DNA from: Wolbachia endosymbiont of Oedothorax gibbosus
Lineage (GTDB): Bacteria; Pseudomonadota; Alphaproteobacteria; Rickettsiales; Anaplasmataceae
Direction of reading: 5' to 3'
DNA length: 64,000 nucleotides
Assembly: GCF_936270435.1 (NCBI RefSeq)
Contig: NZ_OW370567.1
Span: forward strand, 1,189,973-1,253,972
Shown here: in pieces, positions 36,513-46,004 of the stretch
Layout of the letters: every line of letters starts with the position of its first letter
Position numbering within the stretch: position 1 is the first letter of the stretch
Translations under genes and position numbers: made by a program
The notes under the pieces: model-generated
Database searches by the model: none
Told to the model about the DNA's origin: nothing
The model's input: the letters and a program-made list of their open reading frames with translations, nothing else

Positions 36513-38935
36513 GTGCGCCGTGGCACGCATTAAGAAATACTTAGCAGAGCTAAGCGGGGTTCAGAATAAATGGCCTCGAGGTGAACAACTAACTTTAACC
36601 CGAAAGGGGAGGAGGACAAGAGCATGTATGTAAAGCGAGAGTTGTCTGAAGATGTGTAAGATAACGGCTTGCAACACCTGATCAATATGGTTAAAGCTAA
36701 ACTGCTTGAATTCTAATCTTCAGGGGTGGGACTTCACATCCATGGGTATCACATTTAAAACCCCATGTCTACAGTAAGCACAGATTAAACTTTCGTTTGT
36801 GCGACATTCTGGCTGTAGAACGATAAGTAGTGAACTTATTTAAGAGGATGAATGGAAAACCTAAGTTGATCTAGAACAGTTCTTAGTGACGGAACATGGG
36901 ATGACCTAAGGAACGCGAGTTCTATGGTTACGGAGTCATCGTAGTAGTCGTGGAAGTAACGAACCACCGGGGAATGTGGGAGAGCCACATACAGGGCAAA
37001 GGGTGACAGATAATTGAATGTTGAAATTGGGAGGTACGCAAGATGCGGAAAGCTGAAACAATACTTAACATTATACGTGAACGCGGACAAAGAAATCTGC
37101 CGGTTAAAAACGTATATCGCCTACTTTATCAGCGTGATCTTTACCTTCAAGCGTATGGTAAACTTTGTCGTAATAAAGGTGCTATGACAGAAGGTGTAAC
37201 TGCTGAAACAGTTAATGGTATGTCTTTGGAGAAAATTGATAAAATCATAGAGGATTTACGCTATGAACGATATCGATGGATACCAGTAAAACGTATCTAC
37301 ATTTTAAAGAAGAGCGGTAAACGAAGGCCGTTAGGATTGCCAACATGGTCAAACAAGTTACTTCAAGAAGTAATCCGATTAATATTGGAAGCCTATTATG
37401 AGTCTAAATTTAGTGAGTGTTCACATGGATTCCGGCCAAAGCGTGGATGCCATACTGCATTAAAAGCAGTAACGCAAAAAGGCAGAGGTACAAAATGGTT
37501 TATAGAAGGGGATCTCAGAGCATGTTATGACTCAATTGATCATACCATATTGTTAAAAATACTGAGTGAAAGCTTTCAAGACAACCGTTTTATCCAACTA
37601 ATCAATCGACTGCTAAAAGCAGGATATATGGAAAATTGGAAGTACAATAAGAGTCACAGTGGAGTACCACAGGGCTCTATTATTGGTCCAATTCTGAGTA
37701 ACATATTACTCGATCGGTTAGATAAACATGTGGAACATACATTAATACCAGCAAATAACCGAGGTAAGCGAAGAAGGACAAACCCAAAATATTTAAGGTT
37801 AACCAAGCAAGTATCGATGATGAGAAAACAAGGGAATTGGGAGCAAGTAAGGCAACTGCGCCAATTAGTGCAGAGTATGCCATCTAAGGACTCTTGTGAT
37901 CAAAATTATCGACGTCTTTGGTATGTTAGGTATGCTGATGATGTTCTGGTAGGGTTTGCAGGACCAAAAAATGAAGCTGAACAAATTAAAAATGAGATTG
38001 CTAGATTCCTCAATGAGGAGCTCAAACTTATGCTTAATGAAGATAAAACGCTTATTACACACGCATGTGATAGCAAAGCCAATTTTTTGGGTTATGAAAT
38101 ACACGTCTTGCATGCAGATGATAAACATGATCATCGGACACAGCGGTGTATTAACGGTAGTGTTGGCTTACGTGTACCACACCATATAAAGCAGAAAAAG
38201 TGTTCTGAATATATGCGTTGTGGAAAGCCTATACATTTACCTCAACGTACAATTGATACAGCTTACAGTATTGTTGCTCAGTATCAAACTGAATATCGAG
38301 GAATTGTACAATACTACAAAATGGCCTACAACCTTCACACACTAAGTTATCTGAAGTATGTGATGGAAGTATCATTAGTAAAGACTTTAGCATCTAAATA
38401 CAAAACAACTTGCAGGAAAATTTATAGAAAATTTGGTGCGATGATTGAAAACGATGAAGGTGAAAAACGAAAAGTCATCCAAATCAGAGTAGATCGTTTA
38501 CCATCAAAGATACCATTAATTACACACTTTGGTGCTGTGTCGCTAAAATGGAATAAATGGGTAAGCATAAGTGATAACCTTATACCAATATGGAATAAGC
38601 GTAGTGAAATAGAGCAAAGACTATTGGCACAAACTTGTGAATTATGTAAATCACAAGAGCAGATTGAGGTACACCATGTACGTAAACTTGCTGATCTACG
38701 AAGTAAGAGTAATGTTGAACTACCTGAATGGAAGAAAAGAATGATTGAACGACAGAGAAAAACTCTTGTTGTTTGTCATGAATGCCATAAGAAAATCCAA
38801 TATGGGAAATATGATGGTGATTCCTTAAAACGTTAGATTATTGGAGAGCCACGTGATACGGAAACGGTCATGCGTGGTTCGGAGAGAGGCTGTTGGAAAA
38901 GTGCTTAATAGTAACTCGCTGGCTGCCTACTCTAC
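36513..38935 (+). mobile_element. Group II intron 2 (inner), inserted in domain V of intron 1
   Basis: The 5' end GTGCGCCGTGG follows the GUGYG pattern. The RT gene is at 37043-38836. Domain V (34 bases from about 38845, beginning GAGCCACG and ending GTGGTTC) and a domain VI stem end at CTACTCTAC. The boundaries are fixed by the fact that excision restores intron 1's 34-base domain V exactly. The intron seems structurally complete. Confidence 0.9.
37043..38836 (+). CDS. ltrA: Group II intron reverse transcriptase/maturase with HNH endonuclease (intron 2)
   Basis: 597-residue intron-encoded protein with full domain set. The RT active site YADD is at 297-300 (RYADDVLVGF). RT core blocks include ECSHGFRPKRGCHTAL, WFIEGDLRACYDSIDH and GVPQGSIIGPILSNILLD. 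Domain X is around 390-520. The C-terminal HNH endonuclease has two CxxC pairs (CELC, CHEC) and IEVHHVRKLADL. All parts needed for retrohoming are present and no stop interrupts it, so this intron may be active. It differs clearly from the intron 1 protein, so the twintron is not a self-insertion of one lineage. Confidence 0.95.
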   Translation: MRKAETILNIIRERGQRNLPVKNVYRLLYQRDLYLQAYGKLCRNKGAMTEGVTAETVNGMSLEKIDKIIEDLRYERYRWIPVKRIYILKKSGKRRPLGLPTWSNKLLQEVIRLILEAYYESKFSECSHGFRPKRGCHTALKAVTQKGRGTKWFIEGDLRACYDSIDHTILLKILSESFQDNRFIQLINRLLKAGYMENWKYNKSHSGVPQGSIIGPILSNILLDRLDKHVEHTLIPANNRGKRRRTNPKYLRLTKQVSMMRKQGNWEQVRQLRQLVQSMPSKDSCDQNYRRLWYVRYADDVLVGFAGPKNEAEQIKNEIARFLNEELKLMLNEDKTLITHACDSKANFLGYEIHVLHADDKHDHRTQRCINGSVGLRVPHHIKQKKCSEYMRCGKPIHLPQRTIDTAYSIVAQYQTEYRGIVQYYKMAYNLHTLSYLKYVMEVSLVKTLASKYKTTCRKIYRKFGAMIENDEGEKRKVIQIRVDRLPSKIPLITHFGAVSLKWNKWVSISDNLIPIWNKRSEIEQRLLAQTCELCKSQEQIEVHHVRKLADLRSKSNVELPEWKKRMIERQRKTLVVCHECHKKIQYGKYDGDSLKR

Positions 38936-39080
38936 TTTACGTACAGTTCTGCGAGAGACTGGTGGGGAAGTTCCGCCGGTCTACTCTCCAGGCTTCATGG
39001 AATATGAAACTAATGTAGAAAAGATGTGCACCAAAAAATTTATTGGAGCAGTTGTGTTAAAAGTCAATAGGAAAATTGAT

Positions 39081-39133
39081 GTAGCTGTGAATAAGTACTT
39101 AAGATTTGTGTGGGCGTACTTATTCACAGCTAC
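39081..39133. ncRNA. Perfect hairpin in the IS110 copy B end, possible bridge RNA part
   Basis: 18-bp arms 39081-39098 and 39116-39133 with a 17-base loop lie 94 bases after the transposase stop. The location fits the non-coding end of an IS110/IS1111-type element, but a role as a guide RNA is inference; it could also be a terminator-like or recombinational structure. Confidence 0.35.
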
Positions 39134-39226
39134 GCTATTACTATATAGAAGCAGTCTTAGGACTATATTCCTCAGTAAAAACCCTGTCATCTCTGACTAA
39201 AGAGTTAGCAAGAATAAGCAATTTCC

Positions 39227-40088
39227 TCATAGCAGCAGTGGAAGCAATTTATATGGCTTTTTATATTGATTATATAATCTAGTAAAGAAAGGTTTGATAT
39301 AAGAATTAACTTTTTGTGCACTGAGAATACACATGTGTAAAACTTTCCTGATTTGTGATCTACCTCCCTGAATGCACCTTTTTCCTCTACTAAAACCACT
39401 ATCTCGATTAAAAGGCGCAAGTCCGACAAGGCTAGATATTTGTTTTTCTTGAAGAGTTCCAAATTCAGGTAAATAGCAGATCAAAGTTAGGGCTGTGATT
39501 TTACTTATACCTGGTATACTGGTTATTGATATGTATTTTTTTGCAAGGTCTTGGTTTTGATCGATAAATGTAATCATTTCATCTTCTAAAGTTTTTATTT
39601 GATTGTGTAAAATTGCAAGAAGATCTTCTATCTGCTTGATTATAGATGTATCAGTTACCTGTTGGTTTTTTGTATTTTTGCTATTTCTACTAGCTGGTTT
39701 CTACGAGATAATTTTTGTTTCAAGCAATCAATATTACTATTACCAACTGTTAAGGGAGTAGCACGCATATCTGTGTTATTAATATAACGTGCTGCAGTCT
39801 AGTTTTTGTAGTAATACCAAGGCTTTTAGCATAGTCTCTAACCCATCTAGGTTGAATGACGTACACCTCAAAACCATTGCTTAGTAAAGTATATGCGCAT
39901 AATTTTTCGTATCCGCCGGTTGCCTCAAGACCAACTTTGGTTACATTATGCAAACGTAAAAAGTCTAGTGTTTTATCGATGGCTTGTATACTGTTTTCAA
40001 ACGTTTTATAATGTCCAAATGGGTGAATGTGGATATCTAATTTACTTTTGCTAACATCAATGCCAGCAATAATGTTTGATGAATTCAT
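39227..40088 (-). pseudogene. IS110-family transposase copy B, frameshifted
   Basis: The N-terminal part 39750-40088 has the DEDD start (IAGIDVSKSKLDIHIHP; VGLEATGGYEK) and the C-terminal part 39227-39577 has the Transposase_20 block (ITSIPGISKITALTLICYLPEFG; LVGLAPFNRDSGFSRGKRCI). The middle (39578-39749) is open in another frame, so at least two shifts separate them. This differs in sequence from IS110 copy A, so two IS110 lineages are present. Confidence 0.8.
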
Positions 40089-42513
40089 AATTCCTCCGTA
40101 ATAATAACATATACTGCATTTTCCAGTCTTATATACGAGCCTAAAAGCTCAATCAGTTGTTCGGAACTTTCAGTATAAAACCTAAGAGAAGAGAACCTTG
40201 CTCCAATACGGTCCTTATGACCAAGATCTATGGCGGTTCCTCTTCTCTATACATCTTTATATTACTACTTCTTAATACTTATAAAGACTTAATTTCAACA
40301 TATAAGATCTATGCCTCGAATGCTCAAGCTCAAGTCTGTCTTTTAGGTAGCCAAAAACTGTTTCAATAATCGACCTTTTTCCTAAAAAAATCTTTTCTTC
40401 AAGCAGCATTAATGTGTTTTTCATACCTTTTTTTACTTTGGTAACGAGCTCTATCGAAGAGTTTTGCAAAGAGCTCTTTCTTTATATAGCCCTTATCACC
40501 AAACAAAAGACCGGTCAGTTTTTCAGTTAATTTTGGTACTGGTTTTCTGTCGTCAACGTTACCTTTAGTCAGTGTAACTCCTTGAATTTCGCCAGTTTCA
40601 TTGATTACCATATGCAATTTGAAACCAAAAAACCAGCCGTATGTAGTCTTTCCAAGCTCCGCCAATCCTTTGAAAACTTTGTTTCTTGAGATTCTTTTTG
40701 GATGGCAAACAGCGATAGACGTTGCATCTATGTACGAAATTCCGGTCACTTTTGACTGCTCACTTTAACAAGAGCACTAAATACCATAAAACCCTCGGTT
40801 TTAGCCTAATAAATCTACTATATGTTGGCAAATTTTGAAACTCAGATCCATATAGTGCTTTCAAATAATATGTATAGAAAGATTTAAAGTCCTCACATCT
40901 AGATTGTTGATAAAGTAAAATTATAGTAAGAATTTCAGAATGCGTAATCTCTGCCGTTCTGGTAGGTTTTTTACTGTTTGGCAGGAGTTTTTCTGCGAAA
41001 TTTTTGTTTATAGCCTTGCAAAAATCGTCTACAAAGCAAAATAATTCTGTTACATTTTTATTCATGGGTAACCTCTCTATTTTTTGATAATATGTTTCCG
41101 GAGTTTACCCTATTTTCCTATCTTTTTCACTGACTTCTAATCCGCAACTGGGGTTTTAAGAATACAAGAGGCAATAAATAATTTGGATGAAATCAGTAGG
41201 AGTTCAATAGAAGCATTAGTTTGCAGTTTGGAAACAATGGAAGAATCAATAAGGAAGCTTGACAAAATACTTTCAGAACAAGGCGAAAAAGATGAAGATT
41301 GCAAATTGTTAACTACTGCTCCAGGTGTTGGTATTATAGTGGCAATGACATTCAAAGCTACAATAGATGATCCACATAGGTTTGAGAAATCTGATGCAGT
41401 TGGAGCATATATGGGGTTGACACCTAGGCAATATGCTTCTGGAGAAGTTGACCGACATGGTAGTATATCAAAAATGGGTCCCATGGAATGTAGAAGTATG
41501 TTGTACGAAGCTGCACAATCCTTACTAACAAGATGTAAAAGGACATTTAAATTGAAAAGCTGGGGTTGCAAAAAAGAAGGGTATGAAGAAAGCAATTATT
41601 GCTGTAGCGCGGAAGTTGTCTGTAATCATGCATCGGATGTTGGTTAGCAAAACAGAGTTTTGTTATCAATAAATGCAAGAAAGTATATAATTTTATGTAG
41701 AGTAAAGATAGCAATGCCGATGGAAGGGATAAGCAAGACCGTTGGGTGAAGCTTTTAGACTTCGGAAAACACATGTTGCCGTCCACTTCCGCCTAACAAG
41801 TATAATGCGGCTTGACAAATTTGTTGTCATATCAGACCGCGGAGAGAACCATGGAAGCATGCTACTTAATCTATGTAAAATTATTAAAGATTATGGAGGA
41901 AATATGCTATTTTGATTTGTGTAAAAATTATTGTTGACTTATGTGCAATTAGAGAACTTGGTCTAAATTCAAGGAATTCATCAATACCAACTTCTAAAGA
42001 GCTATATAAAATAAAAAAAGATACATTCGAAGATAAGTCAGAAAGTAATAGAAAGATAGGTGGTCAAGTTGGACATAAGGGAAATTGCCGAGCTAAAATG
42101 GAAGCAGATGAGGTAGTGAAGGTAGAGTTACCAAATAGATGCGAGTGTGGTGAAGAAATCACAATATCAGAAAAACCATATGTCTATCAAAAAGTTGATT
42201 TACCAGCTTACGTAGTTGAGTATCAATTAGAGCATGGGCGCTGTCGTAAATGCGGAAAAAGAAGGAGTAGCAAATTACCAGAAGGCTGATACCTTTGGTC
42301 CTAGAGTTAAGTCAGTAGTTGCAGCACTAAGTGGGTTTTATAAGAACCTGTTCATAATCTCAAAAAAGTGATAAACTATGAGATGATGTATATGAATAAG
42401 GATATATGAGAAATTTATACCCAAGTGACATAAGTCGAGAACAATTTGAAAAAATCAGATCAATTCTGGAGAGTAGTAGGAAGAAAACAAAACCAAGAAA
42501 ACTTGATTTGTAT

Positions 42514-43494
42514 ACCTCAGTTATGGATTAGAAAATAGATAAAAGTATAACTAAGAAGAGGGAAACAGGGTAAACTCGAGTATTTTAGTAATAATAAGAG
42601 GTTACACATGAAGAAAGATATTACAGAACTGTACTGTTGCGTCGAGGATTTTTGTCGTGCGGTAGATGATAATTTTGCAAATAGGTTCTTATCAAACGGC
42701 AAAAAACCAACCAGAGTACCAGAAATAGCGCACTCAGAAATTCTAACCATAATCCTATTATACCATAAATCACCATGTAAAAACTTCAAGGCTTTTTATC
42801 TTTGTTATCTTCAGTTATTCTATAGATCAGAGTTTTCAAAGCTGCCTTCATATCACAGATTTATTGCCTTAAAGCCGCGAGTTTTGTGGTATTTAGCATT
42901 ACTTTTGCAATGGTTTTGTGAACAAGCAAAAATGACCGGGATTTCCTACATAGATTCTACTTCAATAGCAGTATGCCATCGAAAAAGAATCTCAAGAAAT
43001 AAGGTTTTCAAAGGATTAGCAGAGTTAGGAAAGAATACTTACGGCTGGTTTTTTGGTTTTAAATTACATGTAGTAATCAATGAAATAGGTGAAATTCAAG
43101 GTGTTACGCTAACCAGAGGTAACGTCGATGACAGAAAACCTGTACCAACTCTAACCAAAAAACTAACTGGACTTTTGTTTGGAGATAAGGGCTATATAAA
43201 GAAAGAGCTCTTTGAGAAACTATTCGATAGAGGTCTAAAACTCGTCACTAAAGTGAAAAAAGGTATGAAAAATGCACTGATTTCGCTGAAAGAGAAGATT
43301 TTACTAGGGAAAAGATCGATTGTTGAAACGGTTTTTGGCTGCCTAAAAAACAAATTTGAACTTGAGCACACTCGGCATAGATCCACAGTAAATTTCTTGG
43401 TACATATTTTTTCTACCCTCATTTCTTATTCAATGCAATCGAAAAAGCCCTGTATTTCTCAGCTTTACTTCGTTGGTTAATCCATAACTGGGGT
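42514..43494 (+). mobile_element. IS982-family element copy B, apparently intact
   Basis: 981 bases with 16-bp ends (CCTCAGTTATGGATTA and CCCCAGTTATGGATTA reversed) and a TGTAT duplication at 42509-42513 and 43495-43499. Removing it restores LDLYDVFCAVLY in the IS5 transposase. Its transposase has no stops, so it may be mobile. Confidence 0.9.
42608..43480 (+). CDS. IS982-family transposase
   Basis: 290-residue DDE transposase, full length. Blocks: CCVEDFCRAVDDNFANRFL, SEILTIILLYHKSPCKNFKAFY, MTGISYIDSTSIAVCHRKRIS (first Asp), GWFFGFKLHVVINE, VTLTRGNVDDRKPVP, LFGDKGYIKKELF (second Asp), and KRSIVETVFGCLKNKFELEHTRHRS (Glu). It is nearly identical in pattern to the broken copy A, and serves as the reference that defines copy A's junctions. 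Confidence 0.93.
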   Translation: MKKDITELYCCVEDFCRAVDDNFANRFLSNGKKPTRVPEIAHSEILTIILLYHKSPCKNFKAFYLCYLQLFYRSEFSKLPSYHRFIALKPRVLWYLALLLQWFCEQAKMTGISYIDSTSIAVCHRKRISRNKVFKGLAELGKNTYGWFFGFKLHVVINEIGEIQGVTLTRGNVDDRKPVPTLTKKLTGLLFGDKGYIKKELFEKLFDRGLKLVTKVKKGMKNALISLKEKILLGKRSIVETVFGCLKNKFELEHTRHRSTVNFLVHIFSTLISYSMQSKKPCISQLYFVG

Positions 43495-45052
43495 TGTATG
43501 ATGTATTTTGTGCAGTGCTGTACGTCCTAAAAAGTGCCTGTCAGTGGAGAATGCTGCCAAAAGATTTTCCAAAATGGCGAAGTTGTTACGAATATTTTAA
43601 AAAATGGAGTGAAAAACCAAGCGAAGATACAGAAAGTACTTTGGAGCGTGTATTAAAAAAAATTAGTTGGAGAGACACGTATCAGCAATGGTCGGAAAGA
43701 AAGAACTAGTTTTTGTATAATTGATGCTCAGAGCGTAAAAAATGCAGATACTGCTGAAAATAAGGGCTACGATGCAGGTAAAAAAATTTCAGGAATAAAG
43801 CGCCATATTGCAGTAGATACACAAGGTTTACCACACGCGATTTATGTAACAACGGCAGAAGCAACCGACCGCAGCAGTGCCATGAAAATGGTCGAAAATG
43901 CTAAAGAAAAACTCTCTGAAGTTAAAAATATACTTGTTGATGCAGGCTACACTGGAGAAAATTTTGCAACACAAATAAAAGCAACTATTGGTTCGACGGT
44001 CGAAGTAATAAAGCGAAGTGAATTACACACCTTTGTTGTACTGCCAAAGAGATGGGTTGTTGAGCGCTCTTTTGCTTGGTTGGAAAAATGTAGGCGTTTG
44101 TGGAAAAATTGCGAGCGGAAACTCAACACTAGCTTACAAATGGTCGTTCTTGCTTTCACTTCTTTACTCCTTAAAAGATTATGAACAGGTTCTAAGAATT
44201 CAAAGCGAGAAATAGCGAATATTATGAAAGACATCTTTAACATGAGTATAAGTGTTGGTAGTGTGTCCAATAGTGAAGCAAGGGTTTCGTCAAAATGTAA
44301 AGAAGCCTATGAACAAATAGAGGAAGAAATGAAAGCAAGCGAAATTTTACATATTGATGAAACCAGTCACTACAACAAAGGCAAATTGGGATGGTGTTTG
44401 CCAACAATAAAGCAAGTCTTATGAAGTTCAAGAGGAATGAAATTTTTAAAGAATAGTGCATTTTGTGATTACAAAAACCTGGTAATTACCGACAGATATG
44501 CAGTTTACAACCACTTCAGTGATGAAAAACGACAAATTTGTTGGGCTCACTTATTGAGAAATTTCGAGAAGTTATCTAATAGTTGGAATAGTGAAGTAAT
44601 GAGACTTGGCCATTGTTTAAAAGATGCAGCTAATGGATTGTTTGCATTAAAAAACGCTTTGTCAGAAAATGAAATTAGTGTTTCAAAGTTCACTAAACAA
44701 GCTAAAGAATTACGAAGCAGTACTGCATGATAAAAATATCTTATATACTTGAAGCAAAAGGAGCTTCACGAACGGTAAAGGGTATTATAAAATCCGAGCC
44801 AATGATGTGGACATTTTTGGATGACCCAGGGAATATTCCATTAACGAATAACCATGCTGAACGACAGATACGGCATTATGTTGTCTATCGTAAGAATTCG
44901 TATTTTACACAGTCAATACGAGGAAACATGTTTCTTGAGCGGATAATCTCGTTATACCTGACTTGGAAACAAAAGAACCTTAATCCCTTTCACAATCTCC
45001 TATCTATTGTTTCTTAAACCACACCCCTGAACGGACAATGGCGTCAACTTAA

Positions 45053-45913
45053 GAACCTGTTTAAAATCTTCGTAATAAGAGAGAAATGAAGGAGAGAACA
45101 ACCATCTGTAAGCTAGTGTTGAGTTTCCGCTCGCAATTTTTCCACAAACGCCTACATTTTTCCAACCAAGCAAAAGAACGCTCAACAACCCATCTCTTTG
45201 GCAATACAACGAAAGAGTGTAATTCACTTCGCTTTATTACCTCAACAGTTGCACCAATAGTAGCTTTTATTTGAGTTGCAAAATTTTCTCCTGTATAGCC
45301 AGCATCAACCAGTATATTTTTAACTTCAGAGAGGTTTTCTTCAGCCTTTTCCACCATTTCCACAGCACTGCTACGATCAGTTACTTCTGCCGTTGTTATA
45401 TGAATTGCATGTGGCAAGCCTTGCGTATCAACTGCAATATGACGCTTTATGCCTGAAATCTTTTTACCTGCATCATAGCCCTTTTTTTCAGCAGTATCTG
45501 TGTTTTTAACACTTTGTGCATCAATTATACAGAAACTGGTTTTCTCTTTCCGACCATTGCTGATACGAACCTCTCCAACTAATTTTTTTTAAGACTACTT
45601 CCAGCAAGCTTGGTTCTGCTCCATTCTTTTTATTCCACATTTGAAAATAGTAATACACGTTCTCCCACCTTGGAAAATCTTTTGGCAGCATTCTCCACTG
45701 GCAGGCGCTTTTTAGGATATATAGCACTGCACAAAATACATCATACAAATCAAGTTTCCTTGGTTTTGTTTTCTTTCTGCTACTCTCCAGTATTGGTCTG
45801 ATTTTTTCAAATTGTTCTTGACTTATATCGCTTGGATAGCTTTTTTGCATAGATATACCTCTTTCTTAACTATGCCTACTTTACCTCATATTTTCGAGAT
45901 CCTTAACAGGTTC
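45053..45913 (-). mobile_element. IS5-family (IS1031 group) element copy B
   Basis: 861 bases bounded by GAACCTGTTTAAAATCTTCG and the reverse complement of GAACCTGTTAAGGATCTCG. TAA duplication at 45050-45052 and 45914-45916. It is not interrupted. Confidence 0.9.
45061..45850 (-). CDS. IS5-family transposase copy B, two-frame
   Basis: ORF A is 45850-45521 (SYPSDISQEQFEKIRPILESS; LKSACQWRMLPKDFPRWENVYYYF). ORF B is read one base ahead, from about 45545 to 45061 (TSFCIIDAQSVKN; KRHIAVDTQGLPHAIHITTAE; ILVDAGYTGENFATQIKA; RWVVERSFAWLEKCRRLWKNCER) and carries the DDE residues. Both frames are open up to the shift near GAAAGAGAAAAC, which suggests programmed frameshifting. Probably functional. Confidence 0.82.
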
Positions 45914-46004
45914 TAAGAGCATACATTAGCAAACTCTCCTAAAGACATGATGGCGTTTGGGCTTATCTACTTTATTGCGGCTATACAATCTTCCCGGTCG
46001 GATC

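Larger units (their letters stand above)
34692..38989 (+). mobile_element. Group II intron 1 (outer), containing a second intron
   Basis: The 5' end GTGTGCCGTAG fits the group II GUGYG start, followed by about 545 bases of structured intron RNA and the reverse transcriptase gene at 35238. Domain V is split: 20 bases at 36493-36512 (starting GAGCTGTA, ending GAGAGG) and 14 at 38936-38949 (TTTACGTACAGTTC) join to a canonical 34-base domain V with a GAGA loop. Domain VI is a stem at about 38956-38982. The intron sits in the IS982 C-terminal codons. Removing it gives SMKPKKPCIS, the same length as SMQSKKPCIS in copy B, which supports both boundaries. Confidence 0.88.
39047..40305 (-). mobile_element. 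IS110-family element, copy B, inserted in IS982 copy A
   Basis: About 1.26 kb between the IS982 codons for HRS and PINF. It has a broken transposase (next entry), about 215 bases of non-coding sequence upstream of it and about 180 downstream. The downstream part has a perfect 18-bp inverted repeat at 39081-39098 and 39116-39133. IS110-type elements encode a structured guide (bridge) RNA in such non-coding ends. The exact element edges are uncertain by a few bases. Confidence 0.75.
34639..41065 (-). pseudogene. IS982 transposase copy A, broken
   Basis: The pieces on the minus strand are 41065-40760 (N-terminal half, ELFCFVDDFCKAINKNFAEKLL), 40749-40315 (MTGISYIDATSIAVCHPKRIS; LFGDKGYIKKELF; RSIIETVFGYLKDRLELEHSRHRS), 39046-38990 (PINFLVHIFSTLVSYSM) and 34691-34650 (KKPCISRFYYID). 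A deletion near 40755 removes the frame between the first two. The IS110 insertion splits HRS from PINF, and the intron splits SMKP from KKPC. Not functional. Alignment to copy B confirms each junction. Confidence 0.85.
34639..41154 (-). mobile_element. IS982-family element, copy A, heavily interrupted
   Basis: Perfect 17-bp terminal inverted repeats (34639-34655 and 41138-41154) and the target duplication TTTAA at 34634-34638 and 41155-41159. Inside lie a group II twintron (34692-38989) and an IS110 element (39047-40305). The remaining IS982 sequence is about 960 bases, the same size as intact copy B at 42514-43494. Confidence 0.9.
33391..41672 (+). pseudogene. IS110-family transposase split by IS630 and IS982 insertions
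   Basis: Three pieces make one frame. They are 33391-33585 (FGLPVICVDARHMAAALSA; the RuvC-like DEDD domain, N-terminus lost), 34539-34638 (ICSKQQIVGTIRGLLKIHG) and 41160-41672 (LTTAPGVGIIVAMTFKATID; GLTPRQYASGEVDRHGSI; Transposase_20 domain with the expected Ser region). Removing the IS630 (33588-34536) and IS982 (34639-41154) with one copy of each target duplication restores the frame exactly. A further shift near 41575 breaks the C-terminus. The transposase is dead; the gene serves as the base layer of the nest. Confidence 0.85.
42406..44184 (+). pseudogene. IS5-family transposase copy A, interrupted by IS982
   Basis: ORF A starts at 42406 (YPSDISREQFEKIRSILESS), runs to 42513, and continues at 43500 (DVFCAVLYVLKSACQWRML) to a stop near 43709. 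ORF B begins in the +1 frame (SFCIIDAQSVKNAD; HIAVDTQGLPHAIYVTTAE; LVDAGYTGENFA; RWVVERSFAWLEKCRRLWKNCE) and ends at 44184. The ORF A/B shift is at the same place as in copy B, so it is the normal two-frame layout; the IS982 insertion is what kills it. Confidence 0.85.
42344..44192 (+). mobile_element. IS5-family (IS1031 group) element copy A, inserted in IS66
   Basis: Inverted ends GAACCTGTTCATAATCT and its reverse complement bound the element, with TAA duplication at 42341-42343 and 44193-44195. Without the nested IS982 it is 863 bases, equal to copy B at 45053-45913. Same family as ISWpi1 from Wolbachia, as far as recognisable. Confidence 0.88.
41912..45017 (+). pseudogene. IS66-family transposase, split by IS5 and degenerate
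   Basis: The pieces are: 41942-42289 (N-terminal region and zinc-binding CECGEEI and CRKCGKRRSSKLPEG), a shift, then 42290-42343 joined across the IS5 to 44196 (FGPRVKSVVAALSGFYK|NSKREIANIMKDIFNM). Next come 44224-44424 (EILHIDETSHYNKGKLGWC), 44437-44730 (LVITDRYAVYNHF; CWAHLLRNFE) and 44727-45017 (GNIPLTNNHAERQIRHYVVYRKNS). Removing the IS5 at 42344-44192 with one TAA restores the frame. Several other shifts leave it dead. The DDE residues are still readable. Confidence 0.85.

Noticed and set aside
34639..41154. Reading 32-47 kb as a prophage or genomic island with its own cargo
   Set aside because: Nothing but IS elements, introns and repeats is present; no phage structural, integrase or cargo genes are seen.
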